From Rosistilla ulvae (lineage in GTDB: Bacteria > Planctomycetota > Planctomycetia > Pirellulales > Pirellulaceae), in contig NZ_CP036261.1 in the NCBI RefSeq assembly GCF_007741475.1, positions 2,170,001 through 2,234,000 on the forward strand: DNA of 64,000 nucleotides, in the 5' to 3' direction. The notes beneath the pieces were generated by a model. The model was not told where the DNA came from. It saw only the letters and a list, made by a program, of their open reading frames with translations, and made no database searches. Below, piece after piece: positions 36,588 to 46,843 of the stretch. A program made the translations under genes and the position numbers. The first letter of the stretch is position 1. The number at the start of each line of letters is the position of its first letter.

Positions 36588-37610
36588 TTAGTAGCCGCGT
36601 TGTAGGCCGGGGTGGATATCGACGTCGAGCTCGGCGTAGCCGTGGCGTTCGATCTGTTCCAGCGCCACCGCTCCCATCACCGCATTGTCGGTGCACAGTT
36701 CCGGCGGCGCGATCACCAGCCCAAATCCGTCCCGATCGGCCGCTTCGGCCAAGGCGGCGCGAAGACGTCCGTTGGCGGCAACGCCGCCGCCGACGCACAG
36801 CTTGGAAAAACCGGTTTGGCGAATCGCTTGGCGACTCTTGGCGACCAAGCAGTCGACGACCGCCTGTTCAAAACTGGCGCACAGATCGGCCAACTGCTGT
36901 TGGGATAGCTGCAGCTGCGAAAAATCTTGCTTCCCCGGACCGACTAAACAGTACCGAACGGCGGTCTTCAAACCGCTAAAACTGAAATTCAAATGGTCCT
37001 CGCCGACCAGCGAGCGAGGGAAATCGTGCGCTTTCGGATTTCCATCGGCTGCCGCGCGAGAGACCGACGGCCCTCCGGGGAAGGGTAAACCGAGCATCGC
37101 ACCAACTTTATCGAACGCTTCGCCAGCGGCGTCGTCGATCGTTCCCCCCAGATAGTCCAGCTCGGTTGCGCTGTGGCAAGCATATAGACTTGTATGCCCG
37201 CCGCTGACGATCAGTCCCACGCAGGGATAGATCTCGCCGGGATCGGACATTTGGCAGGCGTAGATATGGGCCTGCAGATGGTTCACCGCCACCAGCGGCT
37301 TGTTCCAAGCAACGGCCAAGGTTTTGGCGGCGGTCAGCCCCACCATCAACGACCCCGCCAAACCGGGGGTGTTTGCGACGGCGATCGCGTCGAGATCGGC
37401 CGGATCGATGTCGGCTTGTCGGATCGCTTCGTCGATCACCGGCAGGATACGTTGGACGTGAGCGCGAGCGGCGACCTCGGGGACAACGCCTTGGAATCGG
37501 GCGTGCAATTCGGTCTGAGTGGCGACGGCGGCCCCCAAAACGTGGGGCCCCGAAGCGATCACCGCAGCGGCAGTCTCATCGCACGTTGATTCGATTGTCA
37601 ATATAATCAT
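36588..37610 (-). CDS. tsaD: tRNA N6-threonylcarbamoyladenosine transferase TsaD
   Basis: 340 residues. TsaD signatures are ILTIESTCDETAAAVIA at the N-terminus, the metal-binding HVQRI region and NHLQAHIYA, GLIVSGGHTSLY, GGTIDDAAGEAFDKVGAMLG and LCVGGGVAANGRLR, with a late CTDNAVM. It transfers the threonylcarbamoyl group from TC-AMP to A37 of ANN-reading tRNAs, with TsaB and TsaE. Length and motifs are standard. It diverges from rsmG, and 37611-37840 between them should hold both promoters. Confidence 0.96.
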   Translation of the reverse strand: MIILTIESTCDETAAAVIASGPHVLGAAVATQTELHARFQGVVPEVAARAHVQRILPVIDEAIRQADIDPADLDAIAVANTPGLAGSLMVGLTAAKTLAVAWNKPLVAVNHLQAHIYACQMSDPGEIYPCVGLIVSGGHTSLYACHSATELDYLGGTIDDAAGEAFDKVGAMLGLPFPGGPSVSRAAADGNPKAHDFPRSLVGEDHLNFSFSGLKTAVRYCLVGPGKQDFSQLQLSQQQLADLCASFEQAVVDCLVAKSRQAIRQTGFSKLCVGGGVAANGRLRAALAEAADRDGFGLVIAPPELCTDNAVMGAVALEQIERHGYAELDVDIHPGLQRGY

Positions 37611-37840
37611 TGCAGCTTAAGGCCCGAGCGACTTTCATTACGATATCGGCGACTCAAAGACCGATGGAAACCAAGGTGCTTGAGAACCGTTGCCGCGGCG
37701 TGTGAAGGCCGCCACGGTGCAGCCCAACGATCGCAGCTTCTGCCGCGAACGATCCGCGAACAAGGCGATCGACCAGCTTACCCGACGCGCGATCTGGTTT
37801 ACAGAAGACCAACCAAAAGACAACAAGACAAAGAGATTGA

Positions 37841-38500
37841 ATGACCGTTGAACCCGAATTCCTGCAGGCACTCGCTCAAGAAAAGATCAGCCTGCCCGAC
37901 GATCAACTCGAGGGATTGCAAGACTATGCCCGTTTGATGTGGGAATGGAACGAGAAGGTCAATCTGACGCGGCACACGACGTGGCAGCTGTTTGGGACGC
38001 GCGACATGCTCGACGTCACCCAACTGGCCAACATCATCCCCGACGACCACGAAGTCCTCGACCTCGGTTCGGGCGGTGGCGTCCCCGGGATTCCGCTGTC
38101 GATCGTCCGCCCCGACCTGCAGGTGTCGCTGGCCGAATCGGTCGGCAAGAAAGCCCAAGTCCTCAACGATATCGTTTCCGAACTGAACCTGCCGATCACC
38201 GTTTACGCGGCCCGCGCCGAGGATCTGTTGCACGATCTGCGATTCGACACGATCGTTGTCCGCGCCGTCGGCTCGCTTCGCAAACTGTGCACTTGGTTGG
38301 AGCCGCATTGGGCTTCGATCGGCCAGGTGCTCGCAGTCAAAGGCCCCAAGTGGGTCGAAGAACGCAATGAAGCCCGTCATCACGGCGTGATGAAAGGCTT
38401 GCAATTGCGAAAGGTCGCCAGCTATCAAATGCCTGAGACCGAAAACGAAGGGGTGATCCTGCAGATTTGGAAGCACGGCGTCCCCGTGGTTCGCAAGTAA
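37841..38500 (+). CDS. rsmG: 16S rRNA (guanine527-N7)-methyltransferase RsmG
   Basis: 219 residues. MWEWNEKVNLTRHTTWQLF and VLDLGSGGGVPGIPLSIVRP (SAM binding) with DTIVVRAVGSLRKL and VLAVKGPKWVEE match RsmG/GidB. The enzyme methylates N7 of G527 in 16S rRNA; loss usually gives low-level streptomycin resistance. The motif order and length are normal. It is expressed from the promoter region shared with tsaD. Confidence 0.94.
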   Translation: MTVEPEFLQALAQEKISLPDDQLEGLQDYARLMWEWNEKVNLTRHTTWQLFGTRDMLDVTQLANIIPDDHEVLDLGSGGGVPGIPLSIVRPDLQVSLAESVGKKAQVLNDIVSELNLPITVYAARAEDLLHDLRFDTIVVRAVGSLRKLCTWLEPHWASIGQVLAVKGPKWVEERNEARHHGVMKGLQLRKVASYQMPETENEGVILQIWKHGVPVVRK

Positions 38501-38543
38501 TTTCCCACGCTCCAGCCCGGCAACGCCTGGGCTAAACGTTTAC

Positions 38544-38566
38544 GACGAAGTCGTTTATACTTCGTC
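38544..38566. repeat. Small hairpin in the rsmG-cysD gap
   Basis: GACGAAGT (38544-38551) pairs with ACTTCGTC (38559-38566). Flanking words CTGGGC and GCCCAG pair further out, so this looks like one copy of a dispersed planctomycete intergenic element that may also end rsmG transcripts. Confidence 0.5.
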
Positions 38567-38696
38567 TGGCCAACGCCCAGATGATCGCGTGGGCCATCCA
38601 TCGGTCCCCGTTTTCGCCCTGGGGTTCGATCCGCTTGGGCGAACCAACGCCCCCCAACTTCTGTTCCCGGTGCCGGACAAAAGCTAACAAAAATCC

Positions 38697-39608
38697 ATGA
38701 CTGATTACAACTTAACGCATCTAAAACAGCTCGAAGCCGAGAGCATCCACATCATCCGCGAAGTGGTTTCGGAGTTTCAGAACCCGGTGATGCTCTATTC
38801 GATCGGCAAAGATTCGGCCGTCATGGTGCAGTTGGCCCTGAAGGCATTTTATCCTGCCAAGCCGCCGTTCCCGCTGATGCATGTCGATACGACGTGGAAA
38901 TTCCGCGAGATGATTGAATTCCGCGATACCTACGTTCGCGATGAACTGGGGTTGGATTTGATCGTCCACGTCAATGAAGAAGGGCGTGAGCTTGGGATCC
39001 ACCCGTTGGACGACAGCGAAAAGCACACCGAGGTGATGAAGACCGACGGCCTCAAGCAGGCGTTGGACAAATACGGCTTCGACGCCGCCTTTGGTGGGGC
39101 TCGCCGCGACGAAGAGAAGAGCCGAGCGAAGGAACGCGTCTTTTCGTTCCGCGACCGCCGCCATCGCTGGGACCCGAAAAATCAGCGTCCCGAGCTGTGG
39201 AACCTGTACAACACCAAGGTCAATAAAGGGGAGAGCATCCGCGTCTTCCCGCTGAGCAACTGGACCGAGCTGGATGTTTGGCAATACATCCACCTGGAAA
39301 ACATCCCGATCGTTCCGCTGTACAAATCGGCGGTCCGCCAAGTGGTCGAGCGCGATGGCGTGCTGATCATGTTGGACGACGACCGGGTCCAACTGCGTCC
39401 GGGCGAAAAGCCGATGGAGAAGATGGTCCGCTTCCGCACCTTGGGCTGTTACCCGTTGACCGGCGCTGTCGAATCCGAAGCGACAACACTGCCCGAGATC
39501 ATCCAAGAAATGTTGCTAACTCGCACCAGCGAACGCCAAGGCCGCCTGATCGATAAGGATGAGGGGGGGGCAGGCATGCAGAAGAAAAAGGAACGCGGAT
39601 ACTTCTAA
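38697..39608 (+). CDS. cysD: Sulfate adenylyltransferase subunit 2
   Basis: 303 residues. PP-loop motif [40 protein letters not shown] and [16 protein letters not shown] are those of CysD, which makes APS from sulfate and [17 protein letters not shown] precedes a Lys-rich C-terminus. CysD works with the GTPase subunit encoded in the next gene, 141 nt downstream, for assimilatory sulfate activation. Confidence 0.96.
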   Translation: MTDYNLTHLKQLEAESIHIIREVVSEFQNPVMLYSIGKDSAVMVQLALKAFYPAKPPFPLMHVDTTWKFREMIEFRDTYVRDELGLDLIVHVNEEGRELGIHPLDDSEKHTEVMKTDGLKQALDKYGFDAAFGGARRDEEKSRAKERVFSFRDRRHRWDPKNQRPELWNLYNTKVNKGESIRVFPLSNWTELDVWQYIHLENIPIVPLYKSAVRQVVERDGVLIMLDDDRVQLRPGEKPMEKMVRFRTLGCYPLTGAVESEATTLPEIIQEMLLTRTSERQGRLIDKDEGGAGMQKKKERGYF

Positions 39609-39749
39609 TCGTTTCGGCGGTCGCCACGACGCAGGGCGTCCGCCGGAATTCGAACTCTGTATCCGTTGTTTAATCATTGAGACTTCATTCCGTCGTCCAT
39701 CTCGCCATCGATCGATCCTGACGGCGCACCAAGCCCTTAAAAAACTGAC

Positions 39750-41699
39750 ATGTCGCATCAATCTGACCTCATTTCGACAGACATCAACGCCTACTTGAAG
39801 CAGCACGAGCAGAAGCAACTGCTCCGTTTCATCACCTGCGGTAGCGTCGACGATGGCAAAAGCACGCTGATCGGGCGGCTGTTGTTCGATTCGAAGATGC
39901 TCTACGAAGACGAATTGGCCAAGATGGAAGCCGATTCGAAAACCCAAGGTGCTGCCGGCGGTGAATTTGATCCGGCCCTGGCGACCGACGGTTTGAAAGA
40001 GGAGCGAGAGCAGGGGATCACGATCGACGTCGCCTACCGCTACTTCAGCACCGCGCGGCGGAAGTTCATCATTGCCGACACTCCCGGCCACGAACAATAC
40101 ACTCGGAACATGGCGACCGGTGCCAGTTCGGCCGACCTCGCGGTGATCCTGATCGACGCCCGCCACGGCGTGATGACACAGACCAAACGGCACAGTTTTA
40201 TCGTTTCGCTGCTGGGCATCCGGCACGTTGTCGTCGCGATCAACAAGATGGATCTTGTCGATTTCAGCGAAGAGAAATACAACGAGATCTGCGCCGACTA
40301 CAAATCGTTTGCCGTCCGCTTGGACCTGCCCGATCTGCACTTCATCCCGTTGTCGGCTCTGAATGGCGACAACGTCGTCGAACCGAGCCCGAACACGCCG
40401 TGGTACCGCGGCAGCACGCTGATGAATTTCCTGGAGTCGGTCTACATCGGATCGGACCGCAACCTGCAGGATTTCCGCTTCCCCGTGCAATGGGTCAATC
40501 GCCCCAACCTCGACTTCCGCGGCTTCTGCGGCACGATCGCATCGGGCATCATCCGCCAAGGGGATGAGGTCATGATCATGCCGAGTCGCAAGACGACGAA
40601 GGTCAAGGAGATCGTGACCCATGACGGCAACTTGGAAGAGGCGTTTGCATCGCAATCGGTCACGCTGACGTTGGCTGACGAAGTCGATTGCAGCCGCGGC
40701 GACATGATCGTCCGTCCGGGTAACGTGCCGCAAACCGCCGACGCAATCGAAGCGATTCTGGTTTGGATGAGCGCCAGCCCGATGGTTCCCGGAAAGACAT
40801 ACGTCGTCAAACACGCGACGCAAACGGTCACCGGAGCGATCGAAACGCTGCGTTATCAAATCGATGTAAACACTGTCCACCGAACGCTATCGCCGCAATT
40901 GAACCTGAACGAGATCGGCCGCTGCCGATTGTCGCTGAACGAATCGATCTGCTTCGACGCCTATCGCAACAACCGAGCGACCGGTGCCTTGATCCTGATC
41001 GATCGATTGACCAACGAAACCGTTGCCGCGGGCATGATCCTCGACCGCAGCTCCAGTGGTAAGAGCCAAGCGATCTGGGAAGAAGACCTCGCCGAATCGA
41101 CGGGCGAAGAGGATAGCAGCGGCCAGTTGAGCCAAGTCAGCTCCGAAGAACGTGAAGCCCGTTACGGCCAAAAGCCGGCGACGGTCTTGCTGACTGGACT
41201 GACATGCAGCGGCAAAACGACGATCGCTCGCGCCGTCGAACGCCGGCTGTTCGATTCGGGCCGTTCGGTCTCGGTCCTCGATGGGCAACAGGTTCGTCGC
41301 GGATTGAGCAAAGACCTCGGATACAGTTTTGAAGATCGCAGCGAAAACCTTCGCCGCGCCGCCTACTCGGCTCACCTGGTGAACGATTCGGGGCTGATCT
41401 GCATCGCATCGTTTGTCGCCCCCAACGCTTCGGTTCGCGACAAGGTGGCCAGCGTGATCGGCAAGGAACGCTTCTTGACGATCCACGTCGACGCACCGAT
41501 CGACGTCTGTCGCTCGCGCGACACCACCGGACAATACGCCGACGCCGATGCGGGCAAGCTGCAAGATTTCCCTGGCGTCAGCGCTCCCTATGAAGCTCCC
41601 GAAGCGGCCGACCTGACGCTGAACACCGATACGCAAAGCATCGATGCCTGCGTCGACGCGGTGATCGATCTGCTGAAACAACGCGGCTTCATCCGCTAA
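39750..41699 (+). CDS. cysNC: Bifunctional sulfate adenylyltransferase subunit 1/APS kinase
   Basis: 649 residues. The N-terminal 450 form the EF-Tu-like GTPase Cys[18 protein letters not shown] (G1), [14 protein letters not shown] (G2), [19 protein letters not shown] (G3) and VVAINKMDL (G4). The C-terminal 180 form APS kinase: P-loop [34 protein letters not shown] and [16 protein letters not shown]. The Ser of the usual kinase FISP motif is Ala here ([10 protein letters not shown]). The protein drives APS synthesis by GTP hydrolysis and makes PAPS. It follows cysD. A strong hairpin ends the unit. Confidence 0.93.
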   Translation: MSHQSDLISTDINAYLKQHEQKQLLRFITCGSVDDGKSTLIGRLLFDSKMLYEDELAKMEADSKTQGAAGGEFDPALATDGLKEEREQGITIDVAYRYFSTARRKFIIADTPGHEQYTRNMATGASSADLAVILIDARHGVMTQTKRHSFIVSLLGIRHVVVAINKMDLVDFSEEKYNEICADYKSFAVRLDLPDLHFIPLSALNGDNVVEPSPNTPWYRGSTLMNFLESVYIGSDRNLQDFRFPVQWVNRPNLDFRGFCGTIASGIIRQGDEVMIMPSRKTTKVKEIVTHDGNLEEAFASQSVTLTLADEVDCSRGDMIVRPGNVPQTADAIEAILVWMSASPMVPGKTYVVKHATQTVTGAIETLRYQIDVNTVHRTLSPQLNLNEIGRCRLSLNESICFDAYRNNRATGALILIDRLTNETVAAGMILDRSSSGKSQAIWEEDLAESTGEEDSSGQLSQVSSEEREARYGQKPATVLLTGLTCSGKTTIARAVERRLFDSGRSVSVLDGQQVRRGLSKDLGYSFEDRSENLRRAAYSAHLVNDSGLICIASFVAPNASVRDKVASVIGKERFLTIHVDAPIDVCRSRDTTGQYADADAGKLQDFPGVSAPYEAPEAADLTLNTDTQSIDACVDAVIDLLKQRGFIR

Positions 41700-41732
41700 A
41701 ACCTCCGGCGGTATCCGAACATCTGATGCAAA

Positions 41733-41751
41733 GGCCTCGATCATCGAGGCC
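41733..41751 (+). terminator. Terminator-like hairpin after cysNC
   Basis: GGCCTCGAT-c-ATCGAGGCC, a 9-bp inverted repeat 34 nt past the cysNC stop. A second perfect 18-bp palindrome (CAGGCCGCTAGCGGCCTG) lies at 41883-41900, nearer the next gene. Confidence 0.55.
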
Positions 41752-42003
41752 CGGGTGTTGGCTGTCACGATTTCAGCCTCTCTTTAAATGCTGGCATCTG
41801 CTGCCACGCGATGGTTGAATCCGCGGCCGATCGATCGGCGGCGCAGTGGACGAGCTAAAATTCCCGAAAAGTCCTACATAAACAGGCCGCTAGCGGCCTG
41901 GATGTGTATTGACCGCTGGGTTCGAAATATCGGATGATCCCGTCGCTTCCAGGAAACTTGAGCAATTCGCTCGATTTTCTTCGGAATAGTTGGGAGTCAT
42001 CCG

Positions 42004-43572
42004 TTGTTCGCTCGCGTTGTTATTCTGATCGCTTTATGCTGCGTCCCCGCTGCGTCGCTTGTCGTTGGACAAGAGACAGCCGGTCCGTCGTGGCGTTTTC
42101 GCTTTCCCGAATCCAACGGTGCCGAGACGTCGAGCCAATCGCAAACCGATCGCGTCGATGTCGCTTCGCTCCCACCGAAGCCCGCATACAAAAAGCCGTC
42201 GCGGATCCAAGTCCCCTCGCTGGCCGATTCTCAGATCGTGATCCCCAGTGAAGCGTCGAGTCCATCGGACAATCGAGATTTGGCGGACCGAGATTTCGAA
42301 GACGAACTGCAAGAGAACGAAGCGGCGGAGCGGATTGCCGATGCGCGATTGGCGGCCAATGGCGACCAGGATCCGTATGCCATCCTGCCGACGGCGTTTC
42401 GAAATCAGATCACCAACTTTGGCGGAACGTTTAGCACCTGGTTACCCTTCCGCCGCACCGGCCGCTTTTGGGTCAACCCCGACTATTTATATTGGTCCGC
42501 CGAAGGGATGCGCACTCCCGCTCTGGTCACCTCCAGCCCTTCGGGGACGCCGCAAAACGAAGCCGCTTTCTTGGGCGGCACCGGAACGACGGTGCTGTTT
42601 GGCCAACAAGACCTCAACGGTGGTTGGCAGAGTGGTTATCGAATCACCGCCGGCTTTGCCTTGGATCCCAACTTGCGATGGCAGCTCGAAGGTGACTACT
42701 TAAAGATCTTCGACCGCAACGAATCCTTTTCGGCCGCCTCGGACGATCAAGTCGCGCCGACCAACATCATCGGTCGGCCGTTCTTCGATCTAATCAACGG
42801 TCGCGAAACCGCTCAATTGATCTCCTACGAAAACCTCGTCTCCGGCCGGATCAGCGTCGATGCGGAATCGAAGCTCAGCTCGTTTGGTCTCTACGGTCGC
42901 GGTGCGACTTGCCCAACGCCTGGCCCATGCGATGTGATTGCGATCAACAGTCCGTTGAGCATGCAGATCGGTCGGTTCGACGTCCTGTTTGGATATCGAT
43001 ACGCCAACCTGCGAGATAGCCTGGTGTTTGCGGAAGACCTGCGCAGTCTGGACGTTGCCAATCCGGGATCGTTCCAGATTCGGGAGAGCTTCCAAACGAA
43101 AAACGAATTCAACGGCATCGAGCTGGGCATGGCTTATCACGGCCGCTGGAATCGGTTTACGACCGAACTGGTCGCCAAAGTCGCCGCGGGTAACAACAAA
43201 CAAACCGTCCAGATCGATGGCTACAGCGACATCGTCGAAGCCGGTTTTCTGGAACGCTTCCCCGGCGGCGTGCTGGCGCAGCGGACGAACATCGGCGAAT
43301 ACAAGCGGAACGAACTGGCGGTCTTGCCTCAGTTGACCTTCAACCTCGGTGCTCGGGTGACGCGTTACGTCACGCTTCGCGCCGGATATTCGCTGTTCTA
43401 TCTCAGCAACGTTGTCCGAGCTGGAGACCAGATCGATACCGATCTGAACCCCAACCTGTTCCCCCCTGAACAAATGCCGCTGGTCGACACGGTCCTGCGT
43501 CCCGAATTCGAATTCCGCGAGACCGATTTCTGGGCTCACGGTGCCAATTTTGGTGCCGACATCCGGTTTTAG
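42004..43572 (+). CDS. BBP7-family outer-membrane beta-barrel protein
   Basis: 522 residues from TTG 42004, with GGGAG 7 nt upstream. A signal peptide (ARVVILIALCCVPAASLVVG) leads to a disordered segment and then the BBP7 core: FWVNPDYLYWSAEGMRTPAL, GTPQNEAAFLGGTGTTVLFG, GWQSGYRITAGFALD and many amphipathic strands to the end FGADIRF with terminal Phe. BBP7 proteins are large planctomycete barrels of unknown substrate, probably porins or surface proteins. The last 307 bases occur again at 53737-54043; the two copies differ at about seven positions, so recombination has touched this gene's 3' end. Confidence 0.8.
   Translation: MFARVVILIALCCVPAASLVVGQETAGPSWRFRFPESNGAETSSQSQTDRVDVASLPPKPAYKKPSRIQVPSLADSQIVIPSEASSPSDNRDLADRDFEDELQENEAAERIADARLAANGDQDPYAILPTAFRNQITNFGGTFSTWLPFRRTGRFWVNPDYLYWSAEGMRTPALVTSSPSGTPQNEAAFLGGTGTTVLFGQQDLNGGWQSGYRITAGFALDPNLRWQLEGDYLKIFDRNESFSAASDDQVAPTNIIGRPFFDLINGRETAQLISYENLVSGRISVDAESKLSSFGLYGRGATCPTPGPCDVIAINSPLSMQIGRFDVLFGYRYANLRDSLVFAEDLRSLDVANPGSFQIRESFQTKNEFNGIELGMAYHGRWNRFTTELVAKVAAGNNKQTVQIDGYSDIVEAGFLERFPGGVLAQRTNIGEYKRNELAVLPQLTFNLGARVTRYVTLRAGYSLFYLSNVVRAGDQIDTDLNPNLFPPEQMPLVDTVLRPEFEFRETDFWAHGANFGADIRF
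43266..43572 (+). repeat. Left copy of a 307-bp direct repeat bracketing a 10-kb island
   Basis: This segment is the 3' end of the BBP7 gene and aligns without gaps to 53737-54043. About seven base differences were counted by eye (for example GCG/GCC, CCCCCT/CCGCCC, ACG/TCG and TTTTAG/TTCTAA), i.e. about 98% identity. It borders the block 43573-53736 on its left. Confidence 0.9.
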
Positions 43573-43811
43573 GCGAATCCGCCTGAATCAAAAAGTTGCC
43601 TGAGCAATCGCCGGAGCGCGCGTCAACACTTTTTTCAGTGCACGGTTGTGCAGGAGGTGTTGTGCCAACCATTTAAATCGCAAAACACACAAGTTTTTGC
43701 GAAAGATTCTGTCTGGTTGGTTTAACTGGTAGCGTGAGGTTTTGCTCGTGTCGCAATCCCAAAATCATCGGGCCGTGAGCCTGTCTGCTAGCCTGCCTGG
43801 GAATACCAGCG

Positions 43812-44360
43812 ATGGAGTCAACGCGTTCAGACGACAACCGCTTCACCGATGACGATTTTGCGCAACAGCTGAGCGATTGTCGCGAACAGGTTCTCCACTA
43901 TATCTTTTCACTGGTCTCCAATCGGACGCATGCTGAGGATGTTCTTCAGGAGGTGATGACTGCGCTGTGGATGAATCGAGCGCAGTACGACCCCGATCGC
44001 AACTTCCTGTATTGGATGCGCGGCTTCGCTCGAAATAAGGTGCTTGCCTATTATCGCCAGCAGTCGACCGCACCGAAGCAGTTGTCGATGGAATCGGTAG
44101 GACGGATCATTGCGCGTGTCGATGCGAATCAGCACGTCGTGGATGACCAATTGGTTGCCTTGCGTGGTTGTGTCGAAGGCTTGTCGGATCGACAACGCGA
44201 GCTGTTGAATCGGTTCTACCAACCGGCGTCGGATGTTGACCTGATCGCGCAGGAGCTGGACATCAAGCCAAGCACGGTTTACGTTCGGATGCATCGAATT
44301 CGCAGGCATTTGCTGAAATGCGTTCAATTCAGCGTAACTCGCATGAGGACGCTTGCATGA
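43812..44360 (+). CDS. ECF-type sigma factor (planctomycete/verrucomicrobial group)
   Basis: 182 residues. Region 2 reads HAEDVLQEVMTALWMNRAQY and YWMRGFARNKVLAYYRQQ; region 4 reads LSDRQRELLNRFYQPASDVD and AQELDIKPSTVYVRMHRIRR. It belongs to the ECF group linked in planctomycetes with FecR-like membrane regulators and surface proteins. The next gene starts by ATGA overlap and encodes such a FecR-like protein, so the pair forms one regulatory unit at the head of the island. Confidence 0.85.
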   Translation: MESTRSDDNRFTDDDFAQQLSDCREQVLHYIFSLVSNRTHAEDVLQEVMTALWMNRAQYDPDRNFLYWMRGFARNKVLAYYRQQSTAPKQLSMESVGRIIARVDANQHVVDDQLVALRGCVEGLSDRQRELLNRFYQPASDVDLIAQELDIKPSTVYVRMHRIRRHLLKCVQFSVTRMRTLA

Positions 44361-45775
44361 GTTTACCTCAAGAGAACGATCCGTTTGAATTGCCAGAGAT
44401 CGATCCACAAACCGCCCAGTTGGTCGATCTGTGTTTGCTGGGAGCCGGCTCTGAGGCCGATTGGGCACAGCTGGACCAGCTTCTGCAGACCGACGATCGC
44501 GTGCTTGCCTATTACGCCGCTTGCGCCCAATTGCATGCCTCATTGCAATCGATGGCAATGGAACCCAGCGATGAGGTTGTGGCCGCCCCTGTAGGGCGAG
44601 TGCCCGCGATTGTTGACCGTCGACGAACGCGTCAATCGAATCTTGTCTTGGTTGCTGCCGTGCTCTTGCTGCTGCTGTTCGCTGCGAAGCAATGGAACGC
44701 AGTCGGGCCGACGGCGCGGATCGCGTTCTCGACCGCGCAAGACCTGGAAATCGATGGCGTTTACGCCGAACGCACCTTTACGGGGCCTGGAAAGCTGCGA
44801 TTTTCAGAGGGTTCCATCGGCTTGACCCTATTGGCCAACGTCGATCTTGTGATCGAAGGGCCCGCGGAACTGGAAATTGTTGCGAGCAATCAACTGCGTT
44901 TACTGTCGGGGCGGCTGATTGCCGACGCGCATCCAAACGCCGTTCCAATCTCTATCGAGACACCGTTCTGCAAGGTGAACGACCACGGCGGCCGATTTGG
45001 GTTAGCCTCGATCGCGGGCCAACCCGACAGCATCGCAGTCTTTCAGGGGAAGATGCGGGTGTCGCAAGTTCGCAATTCTCACCTGTTGCAACAGGGCGAT
45101 GCGGTTAGCATCAATGCCGCTGGTGAAGTCACTCCACTAACATCGATCGCCGCAGGGCTGTTTCCAGATGAATTGGACATCGATGGAACATCGAATACCA
45201 ACGGGTTGATAAGGTACGTCGACGACAACATCATCGACAATTCTGACTACGGGGCCTACCGAGTCGCGGAACAACCCTTCTCTGAAGATGTGCCGGCTTT
45301 TGTCGATCGCAACCACCAATGGAACGGAATAGGACGCGAGGCAATTCCCTTGCCACTTCGAGGGGCAGAATACGTGATGACCATGGATTACGATCGGCAT
45401 CACGGGGCCAAATTACAGATTGATCTTGCGCTCCGAAAGCCGGCGATCGTTTATGTGTTGTACGATGAAAATCTAGCTGCTCCCGATTGGCTGCGACGCG
45501 ACTTCACTGAGACCGGTTTCCAAGTTGGGTTGGACAAAGGGCCGTACTTCGACAAGCGGTTGCAGGTCGATCAGCTCGAACATACCGATCTTGGTGCGGG
45601 ATCGGGTGAGAGCGTTGACGGGTGCCACGTCGTTTGGCAACGCGAAGTGCCGCAAGCAGGAACGATACGTCTAGGGGGAGTCGGTACACGCCGCAGTTCC
45701 GCTGAAAAGCTGGACGCTTCCGAAGAGAAAACGAACGACTTCAGCATGTATGGGATTGTGGTTACGCCGCTGTGA
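44357..45775 (+). CDS. FecR-like transmembrane regulator with C-terminal beta domain
   Basis: 472 residues from an ATG overlapping the sigma factor stop. A cytoplasmic helical part (about 1-85) with the DDRVLAYYAACAQLHASLQS motif comes first, then one membrane helix (NLVLVAAVLLLLLFAA, about 96-112), then a FecR domain (RIAFSTAQDLEIDGVYAERT, GKMRVSQV). The last 200 residues contain RHHGAKLQIDLALRKPAIVY and look like a NPCBM/LamG-type beta sandwich. FecR-like proteins relay a periplasmic signal to the partner sigma factor. The end overlaps the region before a DUF1559 gene. Confidence 0.78.
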   Translation: MSLPQENDPFELPEIDPQTAQLVDLCLLGAGSEADWAQLDQLLQTDDRVLAYYAACAQLHASLQSMAMEPSDEVVAAPVGRVPAIVDRRRTRQSNLVLVAAVLLLLLFAAKQWNAVGPTARIAFSTAQDLEIDGVYAERTFTGPGKLRFSEGSIGLTLLANVDLVIEGPAELEIVASNQLRLLSGRLIADAHPNAVPISIETPFCKVNDHGGRFGLASIAGQPDSIAVFQGKMRVSQVRNSHLLQQGDAVSINAAGEVTPLTSIAAGLFPDELDIDGTSNTNGLIRYVDDNIIDNSDYGAYRVAEQPFSEDVPAFVDRNHQWNGIGREAIPLPLRGAEYVMTMDYDRHHGAKLQIDLALRKPAIVYVLYDENLAAPDWLRRDFTETGFQVGLDKGPYFDKRLQVDQLEHTDLGAGSGESVDGCHVVWQREVPQAGTIRLGGVGTRRSSAEKLDASEEKTNDFSMYGIVVTPL

Positions 45776-45804
45776 TTTTTAACTCCCCTTTCGGAACACG
45801 ACCG

Positions 45805-46788
45805 ATGCGCTCGAACCGCCATCCGGGATTCACCATGACCGAGGTACTGGCCTCTTTGGTCATCGTCGGGATCGTCGCAAGCGTGCTGCTACCTGCCGTT
45901 CAGGCTGCGCGCAAGGAATCGCGTCGAATGCAGTGCAGTAACAATCTCAAACAGATCGGATTGGCGCTACACAACTATCACGATAGTCATCTCAAGTTTC
46001 CATACGGTGATGAAGGGGTGAGCGGCGGTTGGGGAAGCAATTGGAGAATCCGTTTGCTTCCGTATTGCGAACAGACCGCACTCTACGATCAATGGCAATA
46101 TGGGAAGGGGCATGGGTGGATCTTCACCGCGATCGGCAAAGAGAATCGCCAGCTGATTGACGGCGTTGCCATCGGCTGGGGGAAGTGTGCCTCTTCGCCA
46201 CTGCAAGACTTTCTGGAGGACAGTGGCGATCAACTATTCATGTTCAACTACTTCGGCATCTCAGGTGCAGAGAACAGTCCAGATGGGAGCTATGTTGCCA
46301 GCGCTCGCAACACGGCAATTCCTGCCGACAATCACCCCGGAGGTATCTACACCGCCGATGGAATGTTACCCGTGAACGAAATGATCGGGATCGACCAATG
46401 CACCGATGGAACGTCGAATACATTGATCGTTGGTGAAATATCGGACTATATTCTCGATGCGGCAAGAATCGAAAAACAAGATCTGCGTCCTGGTTTTCAC
46501 TGGGGCTGGCAGATGGGGGCAGCCAAGCCTGGTAAAGGGGCAAGCGCGTTTGTGACGTCTGCGACCGTCACCGTCCGTTACAGTCCTAATGCAAATGTCT
46601 TGTGGGCCGATGGAGCTAGTGTGGGGGGGGGCTGGCGACGCAATACGCCTCTGGCATCGGCGCACCCTGGCGGCGCTCAAGTGGCCCGCGTTGACGGCAG
46701 TGTCTACTTTGTGAATGAGAGGATTGACATCAACACGTTGACCTACCTAAGCGTCCGTAATGATGGTCAGGCGATCCGGGGACGGTAG
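45805..46788 (+). CDS. DUF1559 prepilin-like surface protein, copy 1
   Basis: 327 residues from ATG 45805; GTG 45772 is an alternative but this start matches copy 2 in leader length. The N-terminus has a type IV prepilin-style leader, SNRHPG before FTMTEVLASLVIVGIVASVL, then [20 protein letters not shown] (the planctomycete H2/DUF1559 signature) and a C-terminal [18 protein letters not shown]. Cleavage by a prepilin peptidase is expected. DUF1559 proteins are very numerous in planctomycetes and are thought to form pseudopilus or surface fibres. It is part of a cassette repeated downstream. Confidence 0.88.
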   Translation: MRSNRHPGFTMTEVLASLVIVGIVASVLLPAVQAARKESRRMQCSNNLKQIGLALHNYHDSHLKFPYGDEGVSGGWGSNWRIRLLPYCEQTALYDQWQYGKGHGWIFTAIGKENRQLIDGVAIGWGKCASSPLQDFLEDSGDQLFMFNYFGISGAENSPDGSYVASARNTAIPADNHPGGIYTADGMLPVNEMIGIDQCTDGTSNTLIVGEISDYILDAARIEKQDLRPGFHWGWQMGAAKPGKGASAFVTSATVTVRYSPNANVLWADGASVGGGWRRNTPLASAHPGGAQVARVDGSVYFVNERIDINTLTYLSVRNDGQAIRGR

Positions 46789-46843
46789 CCCTCCGACGGT
46801 TTCCAGCGAATACTCTCGGGTTGTATTAAGAGGTTCCCCGCAG

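Noticed and set aside
39516-40880. A 454-residue minus-strand frame opposite cysNC
   Set aside because: Lies over the GTPase motifs of cysNC; a shadow frame.
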